Assembly (NCBI GenBank): GCA_963766725.1 | Contig: CAVYBK010000017.1 | Span: 27,541 to 91,540 of the forward strand | Source: DATEOR01 sp963766725 | GTDB lineage: Bacteria > Actinomycetota > Thermoleophilia > Gaiellales > Gaiellaceae | Direction: 5' to 3' | Length of the DNA: 64,000 bases | Part shown: piece after piece, positions 10,026-17,578 of the stretch | Layout of the letters: the number at the start of each line of letters is the position of its first letter | Position numbering within the stretch: the stretch's first letter is position 1 | The notes under the pieces: model-generated | What the model was told of the DNA's origin: nothing | What the model saw: the letters and a program-made list of their open reading frames with translations, nothing else | The model's database searches: none | Position numbers and translations under genes: made by a program

Positions 10026-10030
10026 TCCGT

Positions 10031-10036
10031 CAAACT
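10031..10036 (+). promoter_or_regulatory. Possible -10 element of a leaderless cyclase transcript
   Basis: CAAACT lies seven bases upstream of GTG 10044, with no Shine-Dalgarno in between. It fits the xANNNT-plus-6-to-9 pattern seen before several other genes here. Confidence 0.35.
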
Positions 10037-10043
10037 GCGCATC

Positions 10044-10661
10044 GTGGCGATCCACGACATCTCGGTCCCCATCCGCCCGGACATGCCCGTGTACGCGGGC
10101 GACCCGGACGTCGAGCTCGAGCGCGCATCGTCGATCTCCGAGGGAGGCCACGCCAACGTGAGCAAGCTCTCGTTGGGTGTGCACACCGGAACGCACGTGG
10201 ACGCGCCGGTGCACTTCATCGAAGGCGCCCCGGGAATGGAGAGCGTGCCCCTGGACGCGCTCTGCGGGCCGGCGGTCGTCGTCGACGGGACGTCGATCTC
10301 CGGTGACTCCATCGGAGAGTCCGACCTCGAGGCGATCGACATCCCAGCGGGCGCGGAGCGGGTTCTCCTCAAGACCCGGAACTCCGATCTCTGGAACCAG
10401 AAGGAGTTCACCCGCGACTTCCTGAGGCTCGACGGAAGCGGCGCGCGTTTCGTCGTCGCGCGCGGGATCCGGACGATCGGGATCGACTATCTGTCAGTGG
10501 GCGACCACGAGGCGCACCGCGAGCTCCTTGGGGCCGGAGTCGTCCCCGTCGAGGGCCTCGACCTCCGGAAGATCGAGCCAGGCGAGTACACCTTCGTCTG
10601 CCTTCCGCTCGACCTCGTCGGGTCGGACGGCGCGCCGGCTCGCGCGATCCTGATCGACTAG
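10044..10661 (+). CDS. Cyclase / kynurenine formamidase-like metal-dependent hydrolase
   Basis: 205 residues, cyclase family (PF04199). The metal-binding motif HTGTHVDAP is at residues 47-55, with a further His in the loop DAPVHFIEG and the C-terminal pattern of the family (GVVPVEGLDL, CLPLDLVGSDGAPARA). Characterised members include arylformamidase and isatin hydrolase, which hydrolyse cyclic or formylated amides using Mn or Zn. No tryptophan catabolism genes are nearby, so the substrate is open. GTG 10044 begins translation close to, or at, the transcript start. The stop overlaps the stop of the convergent zinc-ribbon gene. Confidence 0.87.
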   Translation: MAIHDISVPIRPDMPVYAGDPDVELERASSISEGGHANVSKLSLGVHTGTHVDAPVHFIEGAPGMESVPLDALCGPAVVVDGTSISGDSIGESDLEAIDIPAGAERVLLKTRNSDLWNQKEFTRDFLRLDGSGARFVVARGIRTIGIDYLSVGDHEAHRELLGAGVVPVEGLDLRKIEPGEYTFVCLPLDLVGSDGAPARAILID

Positions 10662-10921
10662 AGCCGGATCTCGAGCGAGCGCACGCCGCTCATCTCCAGC
10701 CAGTAGCGGGAGTCTCCGTCGTGCGCGACACGGAGAAGAACGCTCTGGCAGGCAGGGCAGCGGACGACGATCCCCGGGGCGTGGGCGTAGACGTTGGTGC
10801 CGCCCACGGCTCCGACAGCGCCGCAGTTGGCGCACGTGCCGACCGCGGTCGTGACCTCGAAGGCAAACAGCTGCTCCAGGTCTCCCGCCGCCGCATTTCC
10901 GTCCAGCTTCAGCTCGGTCAT
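10658..10921 (-). CDS. Zinc-ribbon protein, DUF6510-like
   Basis: 87 residues with one zinc-ribbon formed by CANCGA and CPACQS, about 30 residues apart, and a conserved C-terminal strand (YWLEMSGVRSLEIRL). This resembles DUF6510, small proteins regularly found beside a molybdopterin oxidoreductase and a ferredoxin-reductase-like protein, as here. ATG 10921 lies two bases after the stop of the reductase, so it is the third gene of that operon. Its role is unknown; a metal-binding accessory for the redox pair is a reasonable inference. Confidence 0.72.
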   Translation of the reverse strand: MTELKLDGNAAAGDLEQLFAFEVTTAVGTCANCGAVGAVGGTNVYAHAPGIVVRCPACQSVLLRVAHDGDSRYWLEMSGVRSLEIRL

Positions 10922-10923
10922 GT

Positions 10924-11658
10924 TCAGCCTCCTGTTGGCCCGAATCTCTCTGTCTTGATGCGGTGTGGGGGCAGCCCGCTCTCCACGAGGGAGGAGGCCA
11001 CCGCCTCGACGAACCCCGTCGGCCCGCAGACGAACGCACGCGGATCCTCGGACACCGGCCAGCCCACCTCGTCGAGGAGCTCGCGATCGACGCGGCGGCC
11101 GAAGCCCTGCCACCCGTCGGGCTGCTCGCGCGTGAGCGTGAAGAACGCCTCGAACCCGTCGCTGCGACCTGCGAGCTCCTCGAGCTCCTCGCGGTAGATC
11201 AGCTCCTCTGCGCGCTTGGCGGAGTAGAGGAGCCGCATCGGCGCATCGCTGCCGGCGGCCCGCCGGTGCCGGATCATCGCCATGAGCGGCACGACGCCGG
11301 AGCCGCCGCCGAGGAGGAGGACGGGCCCGCCCTCGCCCGCCTCCCAGACGAAGTAGCCGCCGATCGGCCCGCGCAGCTCGAGCTTGTCGCCGACGACGAG
11401 CACATCGGTGAGGTAGGGGGAGACCTCGCCGTCCGCCAGCCGCTCCACGGTGAGGGCGAGGCGGCCCTCCTCCGGTGCCGACGCGATCGAGTAGCTCCGT
11501 TGCGCCTGGTAGCCGTCCTCGGCCGTCAGGCGGATGTCGACGTGCTGGCCGGCGAGATGCCCGGGCCAGTCCGGCGCGTCCAGGACGAGCGTCTTCACGT
11601 GCAGCGTCTCCTCGACGAGCTCCGCGACGTCGCAAAGCTGCCACGTCAGCGGCTTCAG
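10924..11658 (-). CDS. Ferredoxin reductase-like FAD/NAD(P) oxidoreductase
   Basis: 244 residues of the ferredoxin-NADP reductase superfamily. The FAD site is RSYSIAS near residue 53, the nucleotide-binding loop is GGGSGVVPLMAMI near 115, and the C-terminal motif is CGPTGFVEAVA. No ATG, GTG or TTG is in frame at the family's normal start. A CTG at 11658 overlaps the upstream TGA (CTGA) and gives LKPLTWQLCDVAEL, matching the family N-terminus, so I use it. The likely role is to pass electrons between NAD(P)H and the molybdenum enzyme encoded upstream, although no ferredoxin domain is present. Confidence 0.82.
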   Translation of the reverse strand: MKPLTWQLCDVAELVEETLHVKTLVLDAPDWPGHLAGQHVDIRLTAEDGYQAQRSYSIASAPEEGRLALTVERLADGEVSPYLTDVLVVGDKLELRGPIGGYFVWEAGEGGPVLLLGGGSGVVPLMAMIRHRRAAGSDAPMRLLYSAKRAEELIYREELEELAGRSDGFEAFFTLTREQPDGWQGFGRRVDRELLDEVGWPVSEDPRAFVCGPTGFVEAVASSLVESGLPPHRIKTERFGPTGG

Positions 11659-12260
11659 TCGCCCCAGTACCGCTGCTCCTGCCACGGGTCTCCGTACATG
11701 TGGTACCCCAGCGCCTCCCAGAAGCCCGGCTCGTCGTGGTCGGCCAGGCTGAGCCCGCGCACCCACTTCGCGCTCTTCCAGAAGTAGAGGTGGGGGACGA
11801 GCAGGCGGGCGGGCCCGCCGTGCTCGGGGTCGAGGGGCTCCTCGTCGTAGCCGAACGCGACCCAGGCCTTGCCGTCGCTCACGTCCTCGAGCGGCAGGTT
11901 CGTCGTGTAGCCGCCGTCGCAGAACGCGACCACGTAGGCGGCGTCGTGCTCGACCTCGCCGAGCAGCGTGTCCAACGACACCCCTTCCCAGACGGTGTCG
12001 AGCTTCGACCACTTCGTGACACAGTGGATGTCCTTCGTGATCGTCTCGCTCGGGAGCGCGCGGAACTCCTCCCAGGTCCACGTCTTCGGCTCGGCCACCT
12101 CGCCGGTGATGGTGAAGCTCCACTCCTCGAGCGGCGTGTGCGGCGTCGGGCCGGCCGAGAGCACCGGGAAGTCGTCGACCAGGTACTGGCCGGGAGGGAC
12201 CCGGCCGGAGTCCCCTTCCTCCCGGCGGCGGCCCTGGAACCCGCGCGATATGAAGCTCAC
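11655..12260 (-). CDS. Molybdopterin-dependent oxidoreductase, sulfite oxidase/YedY-like
   Basis: 201 residues, covering the molybdopterin-binding domain of the sulfite oxidase superfamily. The molybdenum ligand is Cys80 in DIHCVTKWS. Conserved surroundings are EEWSFTITGEV, GYTTNLPLEDV and HGGPARLLVPHLYFWKSAKW. There is no twin-arginine or other signal peptide, so it probably works in the cytosol. It is first in a three-gene operon with a ferredoxin-reductase-like flavoprotein and a zinc-ribbon protein. The substrate is unknown; sulfite oxidase, nitrate reductase and methionine-sulfoxide reductase activities all occur in the superfamily. Confidence 0.88.
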   Translation of the reverse strand: MSFISRGFQGRRREEGDSGRVPPGQYLVDDFPVLSAGPTPHTPLEEWSFTITGEVAEPKTWTWEEFRALPSETITKDIHCVTKWSKLDTVWEGVSLDTLLGEVEHDAAYVVAFCDGGYTTNLPLEDVSDGKAWVAFGYDEEPLDPEHGGPARLLVPHLYFWKSAKWVRGLSLADHDEPGFWEALGYHMYGDPWQEQRYWGD

Positions 12261-12266
12261 GCGGGC

Positions 12267-12272
12267 ATTATC
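12267..12272 (-). promoter_or_regulatory. -10 element of the molybdopterin oxidoreductase operon
   Basis: GATAAT on the minus strand ends six bases before GTG 12260. There is no Shine-Dalgarno, so the transcript is probably leaderless. Confidence 0.5.
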
Positions 12273-12418
12273 ACTCCGTATTTCGTCTGCGCGCGTGCGA
12301 ACGCGTGCTGCGCCTGTCGTATCTAGTCCGATCTAAGCGCGCGACCGCATCCAGCAACGATGATCTAGACCCTCGACTCGGTAGACGAGGGATGTCCGCT
12401 ACTCAATTACTCGTCTCA

Positions 12419-12642
12419 GCTGACCGCGCGAGAGTTCGATCTCCTCTGGTTTCTCGCGTCGCATCCGCGGCGGGTCTTTTCGCGGGAGCACCTCATGAGC
12501 CGTGCTGGGGTTACGACGCCGCGCAACGACACGGGCACCGTGACCGTTCACATTCGCCGCCTGCGCGCGAAGATCGAGGACGACGCCGCCCGGCCCCGGC
12601 ACATCGAGACGGTCTGGGGCGTCGGCTACAGGTTCTCGCCGA
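12419..12642 (+). pseudogene. Remnant of an OmpR-family response regulator (C-terminal domain only)
   Basis: Pieces of a winged-helix DNA-binding domain can be read in sequence but in different frames: LTAREFDLLWFLASHPRRVF and SREHLMSR, then WGYDAA, then DTGTVTVHIRRLRAKIEDD and ETVWGVGYRFSP. At least two shifts are needed within 220 bases and the receiver domain is absent upstream. The preceding 100 bases contain no recognisable coding sequence. With the kinase remnant that follows, this is the wreck of a two-component system. The loss of whole domains sets it apart from the single-base shifts elsewhere in the window. Confidence 0.75.
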
Positions 12643-13282
12643 GATCGAGCTCGCCCTCGTCGTCGCTACGGCGACCTTCGCCGCCGTGCGCTCGTAGCCC
12701 TCGGCATCTCGCGGCTGCGTACAGTCCATGCCCGAGCCTGCTAAACGGGCTGGCGCTCCTTTGCGTCGTCCTGCCGCTCGCGGCGTTCTGCTCTCCGGGG
12801 TGGCGATGTTCCACATGGGAGCCGACGTCGTCGATCCTGGCGGTCGCGGGGCGTCTCGCTCGTGGCCGTGGGCGCCGCGCTCCTACGTCACCCGCTCGAT
12901 CACGATTCCGCCGACCGCCTCCGCGCGCCTCCTCGGCGCTCGCGGGCGGCGACTTGAGCGCGATGGCGGCGGGCCCGGGGCCCGACGAGCTCGTCGAGGT
13001 CGGCCTCGACCTTCGACGAGATGGCGCGAAAGCCGAGGAGCTCTGCGACGCACGGCAGACAGCTAGATCGCGTGGGCGAGCCACGACCTGCGGACGCCGC
13101 TCGCCTCGCTGCAGGCGATGCTCGAGGCGGTCGAGGACGGGGTCGTCGCCCGCCGAGCACTACCTCCCGGCGCATGCGCGAGCAGGTTCGCCGCTCTCCG
13201 GCTCGTCGACGATCTCTTCGAGCTCGCGCAGATCGACCGGGCGCGCTCACGCTCGAGCTCGAGGAGGCGCCGGTGCCGACCC
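12643..13282 (+). pseudogene. Remnant of an OmpR-partner sensor histidine kinase
   Basis: Read across several frames the stretch gives a hydrophobic helix (LALLCVVLPLAAF), a HAMP-like segment (DELVEVGL with TFDEMARKAEEL), a dimerisation domain with the phosphoacceptor (SHDLRTPLASLQAMLEAVED, His codon at 13082) and the next helix (LVDDLFELAQID). It then stops; the whole ATP-binding domain is missing and the DipZ-like gene begins. At least four frame changes are needed. The last frame runs without a stop into the DipZ-like gene, which could mislead gene finders into an N-terminal extension of that protein. Confidence 0.75.
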
Positions 13283-14923
13283 ATGGGCCTGCTCATCGGA
13301 GTCGCGTTCGTCGCGGGCATCGTCACCGCGATCTCGCCGTGCGTCCTGCCGGTCTTGCCGATCGTCTTCGCGGGCGGGGCGACCGGCGACAGGCGGCGGC
13401 CGTACGCGATCGTCGCCGGGCTCGTCTGGAGCTTCACGCTCTTCACCCTGGTCGCGACCGCGCTCCTCTCGGCGCTCGGCCTACCGGACGACCTTCTCCG
13501 CAACATCGCCATCGTGGTCGTTCTGCTCGTCGGGATCTCGCTGCTCTGGCCGAGGCTCGGCGCCATCGTCGAGCGGCCGTTCCAGGCGCTCGGCCGGCGC
13601 AACCCCGGAGGAATGGGAGGCGGCTTCCTCCTCGGCGTCAGCCTCGGCCTGCTCTTCACGCCCTGCGCGGGCCCTGTGATCGCGGCGGTCGCCGTGCTCG
13701 CCGCGACGCAGCGCTTCTCTGTCCAAGGCGTCCTCGTGACGTTCGCCTATGCGCTCGGCGCGGGCGTCGTCTTCCTGCTCCTCGCGATCGGCGCGCAGCG
13801 GGGAATGACCCTGCGCTCGGTGCGCTCCCGGGCACCCCGGATCCGGCAGGCGCTCGGAGGACTGATCGTGGCCGTCGCCATCGTCATGGCGCTCGGCCTC
13901 GACACGAAGCTCGCCGCGCACGTTCCCGGCTACACCAGGGCGCTGCAGGGTCTCGAGGAGAGCGCGGCCGCCCAAGACCGCCTCGACTCGCTTCTGGCCG
14001 GCGAGAGCCACTTCCAGGGAAGCAAACTGCAGGACTACGGCCAGGCGCCCGAGTTCCAGGGGATCTCGCAGTGGCTGAACTCGAAGCCGCTCACGCTCGC
14101 GTCGCTCCGCGGCAAGGTCGTCCTCATCGACTTCTGGACGTACTCCTGCGTCAACTGCATTCGCACGCTGCCCTACGTGAAGCGCTGGTACGACACGTAT
14201 CGGGACGCGGGCCTCGTCGTCGTCGGAGTGCACACGCCCGAGTTCGCCTTCGAGCACGTTCCCGGGAACGTCGAGAAAGCCGTGCAGTCGTTCGGGATCG
14301 ACTATCCCGTCGCGCTCGACAACGACTTCGGGACCTGGACAGCGTGGGGCAACCGCTACTGGCCCGCGGAGTACTACATCGACCGGCAGGGCCACGTCCG
14401 CTACGCGCACTTCGGTGAGGGGGACTATGCGGGGACGGAGAAGGTCATCCGCACGCTGCTCGCGGAGAAGAACCTGCCCGCGCCGGTCTCGGGGTCGATC
14501 TCCGACAAGACGCCGGAAGGCGTGCTGACGCCGGAGACCTACCTCGGCACCGACCGGCTCTCGAGCCTCGTCGGCTCGCCCGTGGTCGAAGGGCGCGAGG
14601 CGACGTACACGATCCCGCAGGACGTTCCCCTGAACGACGTCGCCTACGGGGGCCGCTGGCTCGTCGAGCGCGAGCGGATCGTCGCGGGCGAAGGGGCGCG
14701 GCTCCGACTGGCCTACCATGCGCGCAACGTCTATCTCGTCCTTGGCAAGGGGGAAACGGACGGCTCGGTCGGGGTCGCCGTCGACGGCAAGCACGTCAAG
14801 TCCGTGACTGTCAAGGGCGACCGGCTCTACACGCTCGTCGCGCTTCCCGGCCCCGCCGCCGACCACACGCTCGACCTCTCGTTCTCTCCGGGGACGGAGG
14901 CCTACGCCTTCACCTTCGGCTAG
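13283..14923 (+). CDS. DipZ-like CcdA-thioredoxin fusion (thiol-disulfide carrier)
   Basis: 546 residues. Residues 1-220 form a six-helix CcdA domain with the two redox cysteines in SPCVLPVLP (Cys20) and FTPCAGPV. A thioredoxin-like domain follows with active site C289-V-N-C292 (WTYSCVNC). The last 150 residues are the beta-rich domain that ends mycobacterial DipZ. The protein should carry reducing power across the membrane to extracytoplasmic thiols, such as the apocytochromes handled by the Ccm genes downstream. ATG 13283 (MGLLIGVAFVAG) is the natural CcdA start; the open frame upstream belongs to the dead kinase and is excluded. Confidence 0.88.
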   Translation: MGLLIGVAFVAGIVTAISPCVLPVLPIVFAGGATGDRRRPYAIVAGLVWSFTLFTLVATALLSALGLPDDLLRNIAIVVVLLVGISLLWPRLGAIVERPFQALGRRNPGGMGGGFLLGVSLGLLFTPCAGPVIAAVAVLAATQRFSVQGVLVTFAYALGAGVVFLLLAIGAQRGMTLRSVRSRAPRIRQALGGLIVAVAIVMALGLDTKLAAHVPGYTRALQGLEESAAAQDRLDSLLAGESHFQGSKLQDYGQAPEFQGISQWLNSKPLTLASLRGKVVLIDFWTYSCVNCIRTLPYVKRWYDTYRDAGLVVVGVHTPEFAFEHVPGNVEKAVQSFGIDYPVALDNDFGTWTAWGNRYWPAEYYIDRQGHVRYAHFGEGDYAGTEKVIRTLLAEKNLPAPVSGSISDKTPEGVLTPETYLGTDRLSSLVGSPVVEGREATYTIPQDVPLNDVAYGGRWLVERERIVAGEGARLRLAYHARNVYLVLGKGETDGSVGVAVDGKHVKSVTVKGDRLYTLVALPGPAADHTLDLSFSPGTEAYAFTFG

Positions 14924-14928
14924 AGCTA

Positions 14929-14942
14929 CCCCCGTTCGGGGG
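14929..14942 (+). terminator. Short GC hairpin after the DipZ-like gene
   Basis: CCCCC at 14929-14933 and GGGGG at 14938-14942 close the loop GTTC just after the stop. There is no T-run, so terminator strength is doubtful. Confidence 0.35.
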
Positions 14943-14988
14943 AGGATGCCGGCAGCCCTCGCGCCGAAGCTCACTAAAGGCACGCGAG

Positions 14989-15588
14989 ATGTTGAGGATC
15001 CTCGTTTATGTCGCCGCCCTGGTCGCGCTCTTCGCGGGCGCGATCATGTACGGCGGGAATGCGATCGGCGCCTGGGACCCGCTTCCACCTGCGCCGACGC
15101 CGCCCCCTGCCGTGAAGCTGGAGAAGGCAAAGCCGAAGGACAAGCCCGCGTCCTCCAAGCACTCAGCGCCGGCGAAGGCCCCGCGCCTGACGGCCGCCCA
15201 GAAGCTCTGGGTGAAAAAGGCGGACGCGCTCTGCCGCGAGTCGAGGGCCGCGGCCCAGGCCGTCGTGGCCCAGGGCAACACCTCGACTCCTGCGGGCGTG
15301 CACCAGCTCTTCACGCGGATGAAGAAGGTCAACGCCGAGCTCAACGACCGCTTCCTCGCCATCGACGCGCCTGCCGGCTACAAGGACGACGTCGCCCGCA
15401 TCCGGGTGCTCTTCGCCAAGGAGGAGCGCTACTTCGACTCGATGGGCCGGGCGCTCGAGCAGGGCGACATGAAGACCTTCTACGCGCTGAACGACCGGCT
15501 CACCGAGATCGCGCTCGAGGAGACCGACATCCTCTCCGAGCTCGGCGCGTACGGCTGCGACATCACGCTCTCGTCCGTCTTCGGTTAG
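14989..15588 (+). CDS. Hypothetical membrane-anchored protein
   Basis: 199 residues. One N-terminal membrane helix (ILVYVAALVALFAGAIMYGG) acts as anchor or uncleaved signal, followed by a Pro/Lys-rich linker (about residues 35-65) and a mostly helical domain of about 120 residues (LTAAQKLWVKKADALCRESR through ELGAYGCDITLSSVFG). The domain contains two cysteines, near the start and near the end, that could form a disulfide outside the cell. I do not recognise the family. Its position after the DipZ-like thiol carrier makes a disulfide plausible but proves nothing. ATG 14989 has AAAGG nine bases upstream. Confidence 0.7.
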   Translation: MLRILVYVAALVALFAGAIMYGGNAIGAWDPLPPAPTPPPAVKLEKAKPKDKPASSKHSAPAKAPRLTAAQKLWVKKADALCRESRAAAQAVVAQGNTSTPAGVHQLFTRMKKVNAELNDRFLAIDAPAGYKDDVARIRVLFAKEERYFDSMGRALEQGDMKTFYALNDRLTEIALEETDILSELGAYGCDITLSSVFG

Positions 15589-15627
15589 CCCCGTTTCTCG
15601 ATTCCAGTCGCTGGGAACGATGGCGCC

Positions 15628-15795
15628 ATGCGTATCTCTGCGGTGGGCGTCATCTATCTCGTCGTGGGAGCGGTCGTCGCGGCCACTCACGACTACTTCG
15701 AGAACATCGACACGCTGAAGCGGTTTCTCTCCGCGGTCCTGGCCGTCGTCCTCTGGCCGCTGATCCTCATCGGGATCGACCTGCACGTCCACTAG
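15628..15795 (+). CDS. Small two-helix membrane protein, 55 residues
   Basis: An open frame of 55 codons encodes MRISAVGVIYLVVGAVVAAT, then DYFENIDTLKRFLSAVLA, then VVLWPLILIGIDLHVH. There are two membrane helices separated by a short charged loop, and the protein ends on DLHVH. The composition and the helix-loop-helix pattern look like real coding sequence and match small conserved actinobacterial membrane proteins I have seen, with no known function. The gap to the preceding gene is 39 bases, so it may be co-transcribed. It is too short for many gene finders. Confidence 0.65.
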   Translation: MRISAVGVIYLVVGAVVAATHDYFENIDTLKRFLSAVLAVVLWPLILIGIDLHVH

Positions 15796-15814
15796 CGGCC
15801 CCGGCCGCTTCCGG

Positions 15815-15820
15815 TATCTT
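15815..15820 (+). promoter_or_regulatory. -10 element of the bolA-glutaredoxin operon
   Basis: TATCTT ends six bases before GTG 15827 and no Shine-Dalgarno lies in between, so a leaderless transcript is likely. Confidence 0.5.
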
Positions 15821-15826
15821 CGAGCC

Positions 15827-16057
15827 GTGAGCGAGCGGCTCCAGACCCTGCTCGAAGGCGCGTTCCCGGACGCCGAAGGCGTCGAGGTCGTCGACCGCAC
15901 GGGCGGGGGCGACCACTTTCACGTGACCGTGGTCAGCCCGCGCTTCGCGGGCCTCTCGCTCGTCGACCAGCACCGCCTCGTCTACGACGCGCTCGCCGAG
16001 CCGCTCGCGGACGGGACCATCCACGAGCTTCGCATCACGACACGAGGAGACGCATGA
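15827..16057 (+). CDS. bolA: BolA family protein
   Basis: 76 residues, the whole BolA fold. The motif GGGDHFHVTVVSPRFAGLSL contains the conserved HFHV segment, followed by RLVYDALAEPLADGTIHELRI with the C-terminal His used to bind a [2Fe-2S] cluster with a glutaredoxin partner. BolA and monothiol glutaredoxins form heterodimers in iron sensing and iron-sulfur cluster transfer. Here the two genes overlap by four bases (ATGA), a strong sign of joint function. The start is GTG 15827. Confidence 0.9.
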   Translation: MSERLQTLLEGAFPDAEGVEVVDRTGGGDHFHVTVVSPRFAGLSLVDQHRLVYDALAEPLADGTIHELRITTRGDA

Positions 16058-16446
16058 GCGACCTGAGCGACAGGATCCAAGAGACCATCGACGCCGAGCC
16101 GGTGGTCGCCTTCATCAAGGGAACCCACGAGCAGTGCATGTGCGGGAACTCCGAGCGTGCGCTCCAGGCGCTCCGCTCCGTCGGCACCTCGTTCATCGCC
16201 GTCGACGTGCTTCCGGACCCGGCGATCCGGCAGGAGCTCTCCGCGCTCTCGAGCTGGCCGACGATCCCGCAGGTCTTCGTCGGGGGCGAGCTGATCGGCG
16301 GCGCCGACATCGTCCAGGAGCTGGCCGCGAGCGGCGAGCTCGAGTCGAAGCTGAACGAGAAGCTCGGCGATTCGTGGCGGAACGGCGGGGAGGAGCGGAC
16401 GGTCGCAGTGACCGACCGCGAGGATCCCTTCCGGCTGGCCGGCTAG
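16054..16446 (+). CDS. grxD: Monothiol glutaredoxin (Grx4/GrxD family) with CGNS active site
   Basis: 130 residues. The N-terminus is typical (DRIQETIDAEPVVAFIKGT). The active site reads CMCGNS where the family norm is CGFS, and an extra Cys lies two residues before the catalytic one. The TIPQVFVGGELIGGADI segment, which includes the cis-proline and glutathione-binding parts, is intact. A 20-residue tail follows the usual end. Family members hold a glutathione-ligated [2Fe-2S] cluster and deliver it to partners such as BolA, encoded in the overlapping gene. The Phe-to-Asn change and added Cys could alter cluster stability. Confidence 0.88.
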   Translation: MSDLSDRIQETIDAEPVVAFIKGTHEQCMCGNSERALQALRSVGTSFIAVDVLPDPAIRQELSALSSWPTIPQVFVGGELIGGADIVQELAASGELESKLNEKLGDSWRNGGEERTVAVTDREDPFRLAG

Positions 16447-16619
16447 ACCCGCGCCGACCAGACGATCGCCGCGAGGATCACGCTGAGTCCCGAGACGACG
16501 ATGCCGATGATCCACGCCTCGACGTCCTGAGAGCCCAGGATCGCCGCGAGGCCGGTGCCGATCCCGATGATGCCGCCCGTGGCCACGAAGCGGCTGAACG
16601 ACGACTGGAACATCGTCAT
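16443..16619 (-). CDS. Small two-helix membrane protein, 58 residues, possibly 5'-extended
   Basis: From ATG 16619 the minus strand encodes MTMFQSSFSRFVATGGIIGI, then GTGLAAILGSQDVEAW, then IIGIVVSGLSVILAAIVWSA. Two membrane helices flank a short QDVEAW loop. A longer form is likely: GTG 16695 starts a soluble acidic lead (MTLEEGNGTGQPEGETES) that would join the frame at GFRDRM if one extra base near 16640 is removed. The stop overlaps that of the glutaredoxin gene. The function is unknown. Confidence 0.55.
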   Translation of the reverse strand: MTMFQSSFSRFVATGGIIGIGTGLAAILGSQDVEAWIIGIVVSGLSVILAAIVWSARV

Positions 16620-16704
16620 GCGGTCGCGGAAGCCGACGCCTGGACTCGGTTTCCCCCTCCGGCTGGCCCGTGCCGTTGCCTTCCTCGAGCGTCACGCGCG
16701 GATC

Positions 16705-17547
16705 CTAACCCTTCCTCGTCTTCCGCCTTGTCGGCGCGAGGATCGCCTTGACCGCCTGGTGCGACTCCTCGTTGGGCGACTCGGAGATGATCGTCGCGGG
16801 GCGCTTGAAGCGCCTGAGCGCCGTGCGCAGCGGCTCGGCTCGAAGCGTTCCTTCGCCGTAGGGGAGGTGCTTCGTCTCGTTCCGGTTCGCGTAGGCGATG
16901 TCGGAGAAGTGGACGTGGAAGGGGGCTCGAGGCTCCATGACCCCGTCCGCGGCCTCGAGCACCCCTGCGAACACGTCCGGGTTCGTGAATCCCCCGTCCG
17001 TGACCGCGTGCAGGTGGGCGAAGTCGAGGACGGGCCGCACCCAGTCGAAGCGGGCGGCGAGCCAGAACACGTCCTCGGGAGTGCCAAGCTCGCGGACGCG
17101 GCCCATGATCTCGACGCCGAAGGCGACGGTGCGGCCTTTCGGCTCCAGGCGCTCCCGGAGGGCGGCGAGGTCCTGAGCGACGGATTCGAGCGCCGCTTCC
17201 CGCTCGCGCCCGAGGAGATAGCCCGGGTGGACGACGAGCAGCTCGGCCCCGACCGCGGTCGCGACCCCGGCCGAGTGGTCGATCATCCCGAATGCGCGCT
17301 TGCGCTTTCCCTCGTCGGCGGGCAGGTGGCCGAGGATCGCCGCGATCGGGGCATGGATGGAGAGGACGATCTTGTTCTTCTTCGCGAGCTCGCCGAAACG
17401 CGCCGCCCACTCCCATTCGGGCTTCATCCAGAAGCCGCCCTCGAAGTCGATCTCGCAGGCTGAATATCCGCGCTCGAGGAGGAGCTCGATTGCCGCCTCC
17501 GGGCTCTCCCGGGTGGGCACGCGTGCTGGGCCGAAGCGGGTTTTCAT
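16705..17547 (-). CDS. Endonuclease IV-like TIM-barrel protein
   Basis: 280 residues of the AP endonuclease family 2 / xylose isomerase-like TIM barrel. The metal-ligand pattern of endonuclease IV can be followed in order: His in SIHAP, His in VVHPGY, Glu in GVEIMGR, Asp and His in LDFAHLHA, His in HVHFSD, a late His in KHLPYGEG and Glu in IISESP. Activity on abasic DNA is therefore possible, although sugar-phosphate isomerases share the fold. ATG 17547 is chosen because homology begins at once (MKTRFGPARVP). Its start codon overlaps a possible divergent start on the other strand. Confidence 0.75.
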   Translation of the reverse strand: MKTRFGPARVPTRESPEAAIELLLERGYSACEIDFEGGFWMKPEWEWAARFGELAKKNKIVLSIHAPIAAILGHLPADEGKRKRAFGMIDHSAGVATAVGAELLVVHPGYLLGREREAALESVAQDLAALRERLEPKGRTVAFGVEIMGRVRELGTPEDVFWLAARFDWVRPVLDFAHLHAVTDGGFTNPDVFAGVLEAADGVMEPRAPFHVHFSDIAYANRNETKHLPYGEGTLRAEPLRTALRRFKRPATIISESPNEESHQAVKAILAPTRRKTRKG

Positions 17548-17578
17548 GACGTCCGACGGCAAGGGTACGGTCTTCGAC

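Noticed and set aside
9437..10411. Antisense frame of 324 codons over the PRC-barrel and cyclase genes
   Set aside because: Both plus-strand genes have clear families, and a strong terminator lies between them inside this frame.
13118..13282. N-terminal extension of the DipZ-like protein by 55 codons
   Set aside because: The extension is the in-frame tail of the dead histidine kinase (LVDDLFELAQID); the CcdA domain starts normally at ATG 13283.
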